A DNA stretch of 64,000 nt from Symbiotaphrina buchneri (Eukaryota > Ascomycota > Symbiotaphrinales > Symbiotaphrinaceae). The DNA lies in contig BCIG01000012.1 of assembly GCA_001599915.1 (NCBI GenBank), forward strand, positions 1 to 64,000. Reading direction: 5' to 3'. Positions 19,500-30,755 of the stretch are shown here, piece after piece. The stretch's first letter is position 1. Every line of letters begins with the position of its first letter. Made by a program: the position numbers and the translations under genes. The notes under the pieces are model-generated. The model ran no database searches. It saw only the letters and a list, made by a program, of their open reading frames with translations, and was not told the origin of the DNA.

Positions 19500-22078
19500 A
19501 TGGTGTTTTCTATGCAGCCTGTTCATTTCCCCCCGGGGCCATATTGCTTGCTTTCCTTGCACACACTGATCCTGGACCTGGAAGACATGGCTAACAGAAT
19601 GAACAGAATGGTACGGCCTGATCTGAGCACATACGTCGCTCTCACGGGCGAATCAATCTTTAGCTGGACGCTGCCAGACTACCTCCGATATCCACACAGT
19701 GTGGCAGCTTCCGTGACTATCGGTTCTGGGACGTCGTATATCATCACACGAAAGGCTGTAGGAAGACCGAGAGACGACAGCCTCCAGGCCGAGATGGGTG
19801 GCATCTCCATCAGTACCAATCCTACCAGACCTGTGGAGATCCCCAAGTTCGTGGTATACAAAATAGCACGAGTGCGCTTTGACGAAGTTGGAAATGCGGA
19901 ACTTGAGGATCAAGCCAAATTTGCCAGTGCTTTCCGTGACTACATTGTTCTTAGCCATCCGCCTGTGATGAAGCACAAGAACCTCATCACACTGCTTGGT
20001 TTGGCCTGGGGCTCGAACCACGAGGTCGAGCTAGACAGGATACCAATACCCATCATTCAGCATGCTGACTGCGGCAATCTGGCTGATTATCAGCAGCAGA
20101 ACATGCTAGGGTTCAAAGAGAAGGGTCACGTATTGATGGATATTGCAACTGGGATAGAGTTCCTGCATAGGTGCGATATCATCCATGGAGATGTAAAGAG
20201 TGAGAATGTACTGCTCTTTCGGCAAGTTGGTGGGACATTGCTCGCAAAGCTTACCGATTTTGGATCCTGTATTCCGGGTGGGCTGGGGGTATTCAATGCC
20301 CTCACGCCGGGCACATCGATGTGGTCTGCTCCAGAGATCATCAACGGGAGTGATGTGACGACATTGCGGCCACAAGCGGACACTTTCTCTTTTGGTCTGA
20401 CGGCTTGGAGAATCACTCTGGATGGTGCAGACCCTCTTTGTGATATGATACTGGGTGGATATTCTCTTGAAAATCGAGGTGTACACTTCCCCATTGAGTC
20501 TCGTATCATGCCATCATTCTCCCATTCAAATATAAGAATAGAGGAGGATAGGTTGAAGAGACTGCTAGCGGACAATGCGTTGCTGGACAGATCTCGACCG
20601 GAGAACTGGACAGCGCAGTATTTTTGGATTGCGTTGCAACGTGCAAGCCAAGGGCGCAACCCGGCAGATACTCTACGAGTAGTCCAAAATGACATACTTA
20701 CTGAAAGGATACGTTACATGGAATGTCTTGAGCTTGTTCTCAGCAAGTGTCTGTCCGTCAACATAGATGAAAGGGACCTTGTCCATGCTGTGAAGGAACT
20801 TGAGAGATATAATGGTCGAGCTCAGAAGTATGCAAATGTTATCCATCCATATTCACCTACTGACTGCTGCCTCAGCACACCTGAGCCGACACCCGTGTCA
20901 ATTAAATCCACCAGGTTGTATAAGATGGCTTCTACCAATGGTGTAAGCCGGGAGTAAACGCCCTGGAAGAGGTCTGCTGTGCTAACCTGTGCAATAAGTT
21001 CACCATGTCTTACCTGAAGATGAGGGATATGCACCCCTATATATCGAACTATATCCTTGGGCATTTTGTTCATAGGGCTCAGAAGGCTAGAGTCCTAGGC
21101 AGACCTTTGAGAGCCATCGAAACCGCAAACTGTGCCTGTTACATGAGTGGGATGGGCTCTGATCGTAGGTACGACGAAAGAAAAGCCCTCGGCTACGTTG
21201 TACAAGCTGGTTCTGGTGAGGGCTTTGAAAGCACTGGAGCAAGTTCCATGGCCTACCGCCTTGCCACAGCCTTCGGAGGCAGCATCGAAGGTACTGATGT
21301 GGGTTCAATGCTGGAATGGTCCGCGGGCCGAGGTTCACTCGCAGCAATGGAGGACCTAGCGCAGGCCTATCCCGAGAGGGTTCCGAATGCTCTGAACATG
21401 CTCCGAACCCGCGGCTGTGGGGTTGGCGCTGACTTCCTGCTTCACATTTATCCACAATGGGTCTTCCCCAAATTTCGTGATGTCAACACCGTGCGCCACT
21501 TTCTGGATCAAAATAACTTCCCTCCACAGGCTCTGATCATAAACAGAGACGGCGACTCTCTGCTGCACGTAAACGCTTGTTATGGGTCATTGGAGGTCGT
21601 CCAAATGCTCGTGAAAGAGTATGGCGTCGATATTGAACTTCGAAATAAACGTGGCGAGACGCCCCTGCTCTGCGCGATCCGGTCTGGGCACTTGCGCTTG
21701 GTTAAATGGTTGTTGGAAAGAAGGGCCGATGCTGGCGTCAAATCTACTCGGAACGAGACAACGCTGCATTGGCTTTTCTCCTTCCCCGACGAAGAAATCC
21801 CGGATTTATTGCGGACACTGATCACGCACGGTGCTGATACATCATGTACGATCTGGGCAGATCACTGCGACTACGCGGCTCAGGAGATTTCCACCTACCA
21901 CGACCGGTGGGACAAACCTGGAGCAGGAACCGCTCTCCACTGGGCTATAAGCAGGAATCGGAAGATGATAGTGGACTGTCTAATGGACGCAGGAGCGAAT
22001 TGCCAATACTATGCTGAGTCAATGCGCAACACAACGGCGATAGAGCTTGCTTCTTACAGCCACTATCATGACATCTGA
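19500..22078 (+). CDS. protein kinase with ankyrin repeats, N-terminal portion
   Basis: Exons 19500-20942 and 20999-22078 with a 56-nt intron (gtaagc donor, gctaac branch), both phase 0. The kinase domain occupies about residues 75-400: GSGTSYIITRK nucleotide loop, YKIAR (candidate VAIK Lys), HGDVKSENVL (catalytic Asp and Asn kept, HRD Arg replaced by Gly), KLTDFGSC and SAPEI. It therefore looks catalytically competent. After the intron come sel1/helical-type sequence and ankyrin repeats such as DGDSLLHVNACYGSLEVVQM and RGETPLLCAIRSGHLRLVKW. The frame stops at TGA 22076-22078 in the middle of a repeat, right after SYSHYHDI, while repeats continue in another frame just downstream. Read as the first part of one longer gene, interrupted there. 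Confidence 0.8.
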
Positions 22079-22083
22079 GCTCT

Positions 22084-23334
22084 TTGATTGATAGACTAAC
22101 AGGTAAGCCCAGACCTCGGCTCCTCGATCTTGGCCAGAGATCAGTACTTGTTACTGAAGGCGCTGTCACTGAAGGAGCTCGCACTCTGACTAGGGTGTCT
22201 CATCTCATCAAGGAAGCTATTGACGGCTCCGACCGGTTCCTGATGGTTCTAAGACACGGGAAGGACTGGGAAACCTCTCTGAAAAGGACTATTGAAGTTT
22301 TGGGTCGGCAGCTATCCTTCCGAATCTTCCTAGCTGGTGTAGACGGCAAAGGCCGATCACCGTTACAATACGCCGCCTTTCGTGGTCATCATGAAGTCGC
22401 TCCATATATTCTAGATCACATGGACGGTTCCAGTCTCGTTAACCAACCGTACCAAAGAGATGGAGGAGCAACACCCATTTTTGATTCAGCCAAGACGGAC
22501 AATAAGACACTTTTCAATCTGTTACAATCAAGAGGCGCAAGAATGGACGTCCGCATAGATTGCCCCGGCAGACCAGGCTCTCCAGACTGGTCGCTTCTTC
22601 ATGTCGCAGCACAGAACGTCATCGCCAAGGATCTGACTCTAGCAGAATCTATCCTTGAAGTGATCCCACCTGATGGTTTCGAGAACCTGGATGATCCGCC
22701 TGCCACACCACTGGCAGTTGCGCTCGAATACAATAGCTTCGGACTGGCCACACGCCTACGGCAGCTGGGAGCCAACATCAACGCCCGTTCAGCCTACGAT
22801 CTACACGAGCCACCAAGATGGTCTGGCACATTCCGTCTGACTGTTCTCGGAGCAGTCGTTGCCGGTAACCTTCGAGATTGCCTAGAGCGGCTGCAGTACC
22901 TACTGTGGCCGGATGAAACGTGCTCCGAATACCCTCAGCCTGACTTCGTCGTAGAGCCCGACAGGGGATGGACAGCGCTCCACGTCGTGGCCTTGGGCTC
23001 TCAGCTGTACACCGAGCCGGAAATACCGGACTTGCCGACACAGAAAGACGTTTTAGCACGCCTCCTGGAAAGATATGATTCCGCCGACGACCTCAATGCC
23101 ACCACAGTAGAGGAGGGAATGACCGCATTGCATATTGCAGTCGATAGATTGCATTCGTGGGCGGTGGAGCAGCTGCTGGATATGCCGGACCTCAACATCT
23201 CTGTTCAGGATATCACTTCACGGACAGCAATGGAGATACTTCAGCAGAAGTTTGCGGGGCTCACGGATGGCTCCAAGGAGTGGGAAGCAGCAGAGCATAT
23301 TCGAGTGTTGTTGGAGGAGCATCTCAACCAATGA
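22084..23334 (+). CDS. ankyrin-repeat continuation of the kinase gene, shifted frame
   Basis: Open frame of about 416 codons with no good ATG at its left edge (the first is near 22243). It holds further ankyrin repeats: GRSPLQYAAFRGHHEVAPY, SLLHVAAQN, GWTALHVVALGS and MTALHIAVDRLHSWAVEQLL. It begins only a few bases after the stop of the kinase-ankyrin frame. Two explanations fit. One base may be missing near 22074-22076, since HDI followed by SSLIDRL restores repeat spacing. Or a donor site may be lost: a gactaac branch and gcccag acceptor end at 22112, and CTGAGC at 22075 would be a GTGAGC donor after one substitution. Either way the gene looks broken, or carries a sequencing error; independent expression of this part is less likely. 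Confidence 0.68.
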   Translation: MIDRLTGKPRPRLLDLGQRSVLVTEGAVTEGARTLTRVSHLIKEAIDGSDRFLMVLRHGKDWETSLKRTIEVLGRQLSFRIFLAGVDGKGRSPLQYAAFRGHHEVAPYILDHMDGSSLVNQPYQRDGGATPIFDSAKTDNKTLFNLLQSRGARMDVRIDCPGRPGSPDWSLLHVAAQNVIAKDLTLAESILEVIPPDGFENLDDPPATPLAVALEYNSFGLATRLRQLGANINARSAYDLHEPPRWSGTFRLTVLGAVVAGNLRDCLERLQYLLWPDETCSEYPQPDFVVEPDRGWTALHVVALGSQLYTEPEIPDLPTQKDVLARLLERYDSADDLNATTVEEGMTALHIAVDRLHSWAVEQLLDMPDLNISVQDITSRTAMEILQQKFAGLTDGSKEWEAAEHIRVLLEEHLNQ

Positions 23335-24272
23335 AAAGGGCAGGAACGACCATTCGACCGCACTTCCAATGAAAACCAGGCGTACCGCCATTATTGATTA
23401 TCATTGGTGCAGTCACGCATCTTCGCAGAATTTTATCAGGAGTATCGGGTCCGTCTTTTACCAGCCGAACAAGCCAAAGCGTAAGGTAGGTTTTTCTCAC
23501 AATTGGCCAATGGCGACGCTCTACTCGGGAGAGAAGCCGGTCTTAACCATATAGCGCGGCCCGTCTCAACCGTTCCAGGCTCTACCCAGGGGGATTGCAC
23601 CATCTGATAACTCTGAACTGACCACATGGCGCCCTCTTGGCTGGCGGTCCAAGGTCCTCCCATACGAGACAAGAGCAGCATCGTCCATCTTGGCATCCCG
23701 TCTAGCCCTCCGACACCGCCTTGGCTTGAAAAATCCCTCACAGCCGTGCTAGCCGCCATGCAATGCTATTGGTCCAAGGCCCTGAAGTGGACCAACAGCA
23801 ACCCGTTATCGGAGATGATCGGATAAGATATGCGCCCAGAGGATCTGATTAGCAGCACCGGTCCCAGACACTAGACCCCCCTTGGGCAGAATACGGCCAC
23901 GATTTGTCCAGGATTCTCTAACAGCACGCAAAATGCTTCCCCTAATTTCTAGCGGAGTTGTTCCAGAAGGGACTGGCCCGAGAAGCCCAGGGGTACTGGA
24001 TGCCAATAGACCAGTGGCTTTCGAAAGCTAGAGAACAGATTTTTCTAATTTCGCACGTAAACGGTAACCGGTCGTCCCTTCGTGATGACCTGGAAGTTTG
24101 TCCCGTCGGAAAAGTGCCGCTTCTCGTGACTATTAAACTGTTCTATGCAGCCCCTCCCGAAAGCTTTTTTCTCTATTTTCCGAACTCAAAGTGGTGCTCC
24201 ATCTTGAAGGCCACCACTACTCAAACCTCACATTTGTTGCCCTGCATATCATTTTCATTCGAACATCTCACC
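23335..24272. other. intergenic, siderophore-transporter promoter
   Basis: About 940 bases. No gene is convincing; a 66-codon frame at 23626-23826 has no family features. Iron-type GATA motifs near 23806-23851 are listed separately, and a CCAAT box on the minus strand is at 23768-23772. Confidence 0.5.
23806..23851. promoter_or_regulatory. cluster of SreA/GATA-like motifs
   Basis: TTATC at 23806, ATCGGATAA at 23818-23826 and ATCTGATTA at 23843-23851. The published SreA-type consensus is ATCWGATAA, so the last two match 8 of 9 positions each. They lie about 420-470 bases before the siderophore-transporter start, with a reverse CCAAT box 40-50 bases further upstream. Iron repression by SreA, and CCAAT/HapX input, would fit the gene; this is inference from motif resemblance. 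Confidence 0.5.
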
Positions 24273-26141
24273 ATGAAGTTCAGACTTGGGCTGAAGCCGG
24301 AATTGGCCCCTCATGTCGGTGTAGCGACCGAACACCATCCAGATGATGCTGAGGCTACTTTCCCCACCGAGCCCAAGGGCAATGGTCTTCAAAAGCAACA
24401 GAAGACACAGAATGACAGTGGTAGCGAAAGCGACGTTGTCACCAAGGAGTTCCAGCATGGTGTACAAGCCGCACAAGCCATAAACCAGGTTTGGTCTAGA
24501 AAGAGTCTGGTAATTGCTTATATCTTGTGAGTACCCGATGGCCTTTTACAGACCAAGAAGTGCTCCTTGATCTAAACTAACGGGACAAACAGAATTTGGA
24601 TCATCCATTTCATCCTGGCATTTGCATCTGGCATCGTCAGCACTCTCACTCCCTATGTCACTAGCGCCTTCGAAGAGCACTCCCTCACGGCGACTACCAG
24701 CATCATCTCCAGTTTGATCGGAGGCCTGATCAAACTTCCGTATGCGAAGCTCATGGACGTTTGGGGCCGGCCCCAAGGTTTCGCCATCATGACCGCCAGC
24801 TTGACGCTGGGCTTGATTATGATGGCCGGATGCAACAACGTGCAGACTTACTGCGCAGCCCAGGTCTTCTACGGAGTTGGCTACAATGGAATCGACTTCA
24901 CCACGACCATCTTCATTGCAGACACGTCCCAATTGAAGAACCGAGCCTTCTTCATCGCCTTCGTCTCGTCTCCGTACCTGGCCACGACGTGGGCCTATGG
25001 CCCTGCTGCCCAAAGCATCTTGGACAATATCGGGTTCCGCTGGGGTTTTGGGATTTGGACCATAATTGTGCCTGTCGTCTGTGCACCGCTGTTCTTTATC
25101 TTTTACTACCACCAGAAGAAAGCGGAGAAGATGGGGTTGGTCACTAAGCTGGACAGCGGCCGTACCTGGACCCAGTCCGTCTACTACTACTGCCGGGAGT
25201 TCGACGTTCCCGGCCTTCTGATCCTGTCCACCGGTCTTGCGCTCTTCCTGCTGGCCTTCAGTCTCTACTCATATCAAGCCAACACCTGGAAATCCCCAAT
25301 GATCATCTGCTTCCTGATCTTTGGCGGCCTCCTCATCATCGCCTTTGGTCTGTACGAGAAATGGGTGGCGCCCGTAACATTCATCCCATGGCAGCTGATG
25401 ACGGACCGCACCGTGTTCTTTACTTACACCATGGCCTTCAGCATCTACCTTGCCTGGTACCTGTGGGACAGCTACTTCTACTCGCTGCTGATCGTCGTCT
25501 TCAACCAGAGCATCACAGACGCGACGTACATCACCAACATCTACACCATCGGCTCGACCTTCTGGGCCATCGTCATGGGCGTGCTGATCCGCTACAACGG
25601 CCGACTCAAGTGGCAGGCGCTCTTCTTCGGCGTCCCCATCACGATCCTCGGCGTCGCTCTCATGATCAAGTTCCGTCAGCCAGACACGAACATCGGCTAC
25701 ATCGTCATGTGCCAGATCTTCATCGCCTTTGGCGGCGGCACCCTGGTTATTTGCGAGCAGATGACTGTCATGGCCGTCTCGTCGCAGCAACATATCCCCG
25801 CCGTCCTGGCCATGGAGGCAATGGTGGCGAACATTGGTAGCTCCGTGGGATCCACCATCGCGGCGGCCATGTGGACCGGGATCTTCCCGAACAAGCTGCT
25901 CAAATACCTTCCAGCGGAATCCCAGGGTGACTTCGCGAGCATATATGGTAGCTTGGTGACGCAGGCATCGTACCCAGTGGGCTCGCCGACCAGGGACGCT
26001 ATCAATCGCTCCTATGGGGAGACGCAGCGCCTGATGCTTATCACTGCTACCTGCCTGTACTCAGTCACATTGGGCTCGACGCTCTTGTGGAGGGAGGTAA
26101 ACGTCAAGAACATCAAGCAAGTGAAGGGCACGGTGTGGTAG
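24273..26141 (+). CDS. siderophore-iron transporter (MFS, SIT/Mir family), two exons
   Basis: Exons 24273-24526 and 24593-26141 with an intron of 66 nt; 600 residues. A hydrophilic N-terminus of about 75 residues is followed by 14 predicted membrane helices. Family features: VTSAFEEHSLTATTSIISSL after helix 1, KLPYAKLMDVWGRPQGF, GYNGIDFTTTIFIADTSQLKNR, SPYLATTWAYGPAAQ, WDSYFYSLLIVVFNQSITDA and GETQRLMLITA at the last helix. These match fungal SIT transporters such as MirB-type proteins, which take up ferric hydroxamate siderophores at the plasma membrane with protons. The particular siderophore cannot be told. GATA motifs resembling the iron repressor site occur upstream. The gene is intact. 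Confidence 0.93.
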
Positions 26142-26671
26142 CGAGTAGATGTACCGGTTGTGGGAGAGGAACACCTGCCAGCGACGTCGTCTTACGCTTG
26201 AGCAGGGTGTTTGGTACCGAGATAGTGACGGCATATCACTCAGAGGAGCTGTAGAAGGACGTCATAAAGCCAACATCCATCTATGCCTGCGCCTGATCTC
26301 CACTTCTGGAAACCTAATAATAACTAGCTGGAAATTAGTATCATCAATCTAGAAATTTATTGCAGTCATCAGTGACGCGTAATCCCAAACGCAGCTGATC
26401 GTACAATGCGAGATGATGCCATAGTGGTTCTATTCGGAGCTTATGAGTAGACAAGAGAGGAAAAGCCGATTGGGTAGCATGCTCAGTCGATCTGATGAGA
26501 CGCCGGGGAAGGGGTATACAGAACGCCCAAAGACAACCAGCTGAGAGAAGTGGGCGTGTTGCAAACATCATGATATATCCCTTTCGATTTCTTTCCATAT
26601 AGCGAAATTAGAAAGCAAATCTATCTCCCAGATGATCCTCCCAGGAGACCTAACGGCCCGCTCCTAACGAC
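26142..26671. other. intergenic between convergent genes
   Basis: About 530 bases between the siderophore transporter stop and the TMEM205-like stop. It should hold two 3' untranslated regions. No gene recognised. Confidence 0.5.
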
Positions 26672-27255
26672 CTACTCAACCTGAATCCTCGCCGCCAATC
26701 TCACTCCATAAACCAGCGCAGCCAACATAGCCACCAGGTTCAGATGGATGCTCATAGCATGATTCTTGCTAAATCTCCTGCACACCTTATACATCTCCTC
26801 GCTCTGGCCGCTCTCGTCATTATACGCCTTGCCGTCCACAATCGCCTGCTGCTGGCGATCGAACATAGCCTGGCGCGTGCGCGGGCCGAATACGAGCATA
26901 TTCAGCAGCGCAAGCCCCAGCATGACGCCCAGCGTCACGGCGTCGCCGGGGTTGTGGAATAGGCTGCGGAGGGACAGGGGTGGGTATGTGAGGATTGTGA
27001 GCGCGGCGCAGAAGGACTGTAGGAGGAAGTAGGCTGGGAAGACACGCGATGGTAGCGTCACGAAGTGCTCTTTCGGCAGCGCTTTGTAGCAGATTTTGGT
27101 CATGAGCCAGGACTGCTCCCCTGGTTAGTGCTTGTTTTGTGAAGCGGCCGAAAGACGGTTCGCGCATACCTGGTATAGCGCCGAGCCTAGCAAGGTCGAA
27201 AATGAATCAGATGCCACGGCGCCAGAGTAATCAGGGACGCCAGAACAGAAGGCAT
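26672..27255 (-). CDS. TMEM205/DUF4149-like membrane protein, apparent one-base break in exon 1
   Basis: Exon 2 is 26672-27112 and reads SWLMTKICYKALPKEHFVTL, then helices AYFLLQSFCAALTILTY and TLGVMLGLALLNMLVFGPRT and a final LVAMLAALVYGVRLA; this is the fungal TMEM205-like four-helix layout. Exon 1 runs from ATG 27255 to 27170 before donor gtatgc. In the ATG frame it gives MPSVLASLITLAPWHLI and then a stop; one base over, it gives FSTLLGSALYQ, which joins perfectly to exon 2. The exon is 86 nt where 87 are needed. One base, probably in the A4 run near 27200, therefore appears to be missing. It could be an assembly error or a young pseudogene. Confidence 0.72.
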
Positions 27256-27729
27256 TGTGGGCTGCGAACACGGGTACGGAGGGTGTCAAGTATTGTTGAC
27301 GAGCTCTACTGATCTGGAGTGTTTATTAGGTATGGTGAAGTAAAAAGAAACAGGAACACAATAATGAATCGTGGAGCGGAAATTGGGCGAATAATAACGA
27401 AAATGGTTGCCTGCCGCTAGTTGGGCGCTATCTATCGGGGGAAGCGCTCCGAATTGAATGACACATCGTGCCACTGCCAACCCGGCTGACTAGGCTAACT
27501 TGTAAGAGCAGGCAGCACTTTTAAAGACCCTAGGTTCTGATCTTTGAAGCTGGGGTGGCTGGAATGTGGGAGATATGCGAGAGTTATTCAGGGTCCGTTG
27601 ATATCATCCAGATTACAATGTCTAAATAAATGTATATACACAGAACTCATAGCACATTAAAGATCTCAGCAAGAAGAAACCCCAAACCAATTTTCCCCCC
27701 TTCGCCATAGACATTTTCACGCAGTATCA
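27256..27729. other. intergenic
   Basis: About 470 bases between the TMEM205-like start and the 3' end of the secreted-protein gene, both leftward. It holds the promoter of the former; no gene seen. Confidence 0.45.
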
Positions 27730-30700
27730 CTAATACACCTGCACAACGGCAGAATTATAGCCCACGAAATAACAGTCGGTGATATTCCCGCCGGTCAATG
27801 TGGTCACCAGGCTGGGGTCTTTCAATGTCTGCGCACCAGTATCCGGATCGGCCGCAAGGAAAATCTTTGGATACTGGTCTTCGTAGATGCAGGTCAGCAG
27901 GTAGTAGATATCACCCGCCGTCGTGGTGGCGACGATGGTCCCGTCAGCGTCGTCGATGGTCAGGAATGCTCTGTACGAAGCTGTCAGCAGAGGCCTGAAA
28001 AATACACACCAAGAGAGAGAGAAGAGGGGGCCGTACATGAGCACCGAGGTTTTAGGTAGGTACGCCGGGTCCGCCAGCCTTAGTCTACTAACACCCAACT
28101 GCGCCATGGTATCCACATAAGCATGCAAGACACGATCATCGCTATCGCCAACCATAACACCATTATTAACAGAAAACAAGGCCGAGACGTCAATGTTCGT
28201 CTCATCATAGGTCGCATTCGCGATCTCTGTCGGCAGGCTGTAGATGTTGCCGTTCGGGGCGTAGTGCAGCGTCAGCAGCTCGCCGTCGGAGATCAGGATG
28301 TCGTAGATGACCGACGAGTTGCTGCTGCTGGTGTCATTGGTGGATGAAGACGAGTTGAGCGTGTTGACGAACGAGGCGTCGATCTCGCTGGGGTCGAAGT
28401 CGGCCACGCTGTCGACGTCGGCGTCCGAGTCGGTTATCTGTCGCTTGGTTGGCGCGTCGAGATATTGAATTGCGGGTGGGGCGTCAATGGCGGGCTGGTC
28501 GCGTTTCGTGAGGCTGTGAAGGGTGTTCAGAGATTGGGGATTGATAGACGATTGAGGAACTTACGGGATACAGCTTGTGAGGGGACTGCTCTTCCAATTA
28601 GAGACTTCTTTGTTATAGAGCCCGATCAAGTTGACATAGACAAGATTCGTCGCGTATACACTGATAGATACGCCGCGACAAGCAGCGGTGCCGACCTCCG
28701 TGACGATGGTGCCATTTACCAGCTCTGCGCTTGCGGATGCGGTGGCCTCGACGAGAATGCCCGGTCTCTCAAACAAACCTGCGCTCTTGTGAAATTTGCC
28801 ATTGAGCACATCGACGGCCAGTTCGAGTGCAACCTCGACGTATGCGTTTCCAGTGAGATTGATCTGCCCATAGACCGAAAAGACGGGCGTAATTTGGGGC
28901 GTGAATCCCGACGCGTACGAAGCGTCTAGATTGATCAAGTTGATTTCCGCCTTGACGGCAGGCCATGCTAGTTTAACGCCCGTGAGCAGCTGGCCCAAGG
29001 CGGAGACGCCAATGCCGCCGCCGGCGTACAATGTCATCTGTGGCCCGACGTTGATGATGCCGGGGATGGTCAGCGGGCTGAACGGGACATAGGCAATCTG
29101 CCGGCGGAAGTCCCAGCTGTAGTTGTATGTTGCGACGATGCCGAGTTGGAGTGCTGCCTGCAGGTTCCCGGTGGCGGTGAGAGCGCCTTGTGAGAGGCCA
29201 TTTGCGATGGTGAAGGTCACGGTGCCGAGGACGTGGATCGTGCCCCTGGATGCAGATGTGTTATTAGCTCTGTTGCGTTTGAGACGATTGGCATAACTTA
29301 CGAAGCGCCGCAGCCGACACAATACACAGTCACATTGCCTGTTCCGGCCTTGTTGGTGGCATTATAAATGTTAAAGGCGGCACCCCAAGGTGAAGTAGCG
29401 CCGGGCGCCGGCGTGGAGAGGGTCAAATCCGTATCAATTGGTTTCAGTGTGTGCGGCTGGTAAGGGTTCAACGTGTCTATCACGTCCGATGCCACGGAAA
29501 CAGCGGCTTGAGCTACATCGACTGTTGCTTGCGCCACCGTATCCACAACGTCCGAGGCGGTTTGGACTACAGTAGAAGCAGCCTGCCAGAGTTAGATGAC
29601 CAGATACCAGGAACTGGGACCGGAGTTGGTAGTGATACTTACATTGCTGACAAAGTCCGTAACGTCGTCCCACCAGCCTCTTTTCTTGAGCTTCCTTTTA
29701 TATAGGTCAGGGCCGCCGGTATCGCCTCCTGTGAAATCCGACGGATCAACACCGCTCACTCCTGGTAATAGCTGCGGATAGTAGGTTGGATCGTAAATGT
29801 CGAGATAGCCGATACAGTTGTCCAGCTCCACATCGAAATAGTCGGAGCCGGGTGTAGCAGAGCAGTTGATATTGGTTCCACCTGTCGTGATGGACACAAT
29901 CTCGCTACTCGAAGGAGTAAATGGCGTGCTCCCCCCGAAAGTGCTCTGGCTCGTACTATCGGTCGTCGTGTTGAATCCGCCATTTCCAGTCGCCGACCAG
30001 CTGCCTAACGTGACCTGAATAGGGGCATTCTGGTCAACGGCCTGTTCCAGGGGAAGGATGTCGACTTCCACAACAACGGTCAACGATGAATGATCTGTCT
30101 GGATATTCGTGGCAAGACGAAATCACGCTGTCCTTGAGAGTACCCCGATCCGCATGCGGGGTCATAGCTCACGAAGATGAACTGCTCTTCGATGGACCAG
30201 CTGCTAGATGCGACCTGGAACGCGTCGTAGTTGTTGAACACGATAGTGGCCTGGCCGTTTGAGCATGAGACGGAAGAAATGTAGCTGGTGTGTTCGAGCA
30301 TGACCGTAGGATAGTTCATGGTCGAGATATTCACAGATGCTACTGTGATATCGCCTGAGGCCATGCCTGTGAGCAGCAGTAAATATGAGGTGGTACAGGA
30401 CGAACTTACTGTTGGATACTGCGGCCTCGGAGTAATACATCTGGACGGTCGTGTTCAGCTGTAAGTTCTCCACGGCGGTCAGGTCCACATCAACATGGAC
30501 AGCAGGGGTCAATGCAGTGCTTGTGGGAGACTGCGTCGAGGTCACAGTAGTCGTTGTTGTTGTCACAGTGGAGGCCGCCACGGGCTGCACAGTGAGCGTT
30601 GTCGCTCCCACATCGACGGTGACATTATAAGAACCCGTTCCGTTCGTGATAGTTATGCCGGCGGGGAGTATCTATGGTGCTGCTTGTACGAGCCCTGAAA

Positions 30701-30755
30701 ACAGCGTACATAGAGCAAGTCCCGCCGCGGGGACGAGAGACGGGGTGTACTTCAT
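27730..30755 (-). CDS. large secreted protein, DUF7029/DUF7223-like, eight exons
   Basis: Model: exons 30690-30755, 30410-30584, 30173-30366, 29643-30098, 29302-29582, 28565-29245, 28037-28513 and 27730-27970; all phases agree, giving about 856 residues. It starts with a signal peptide (MKYTPSLVPAAGLALCTLF). A Thr/Ser-rich stretch follows, then a beta-rich domain (VDVDLTAVENLQL; VVVEVDILPLEQAV), a basic site KRKLKKRGWWDD, an Ala/Val-rich helical piece, and a second beta-rich domain (WGAAFNIYNATNKAG; GTIHVLGTVTF; SPLTIPGIINVGPQMTLYAG). The C-terminal part is Ser/Asn-rich and follows LTKRDQ, a Kex2-like site. This layout resembles fungal secreted proteins annotated DUF7029 and DUF7223, function unknown. 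Exon 8 has two in-frame acceptors 24 nt apart. The first intron is the least certain: without it a TAG follows the signal peptide. Confidence 0.72.

Noticed and set aside
30080-30180. Apparent frameshift in the large secreted-protein gene
   Set aside because: A 74-nt intron with a good gtgagc donor and a tccag acceptor joins the two frames exactly in phase, so no break is needed.
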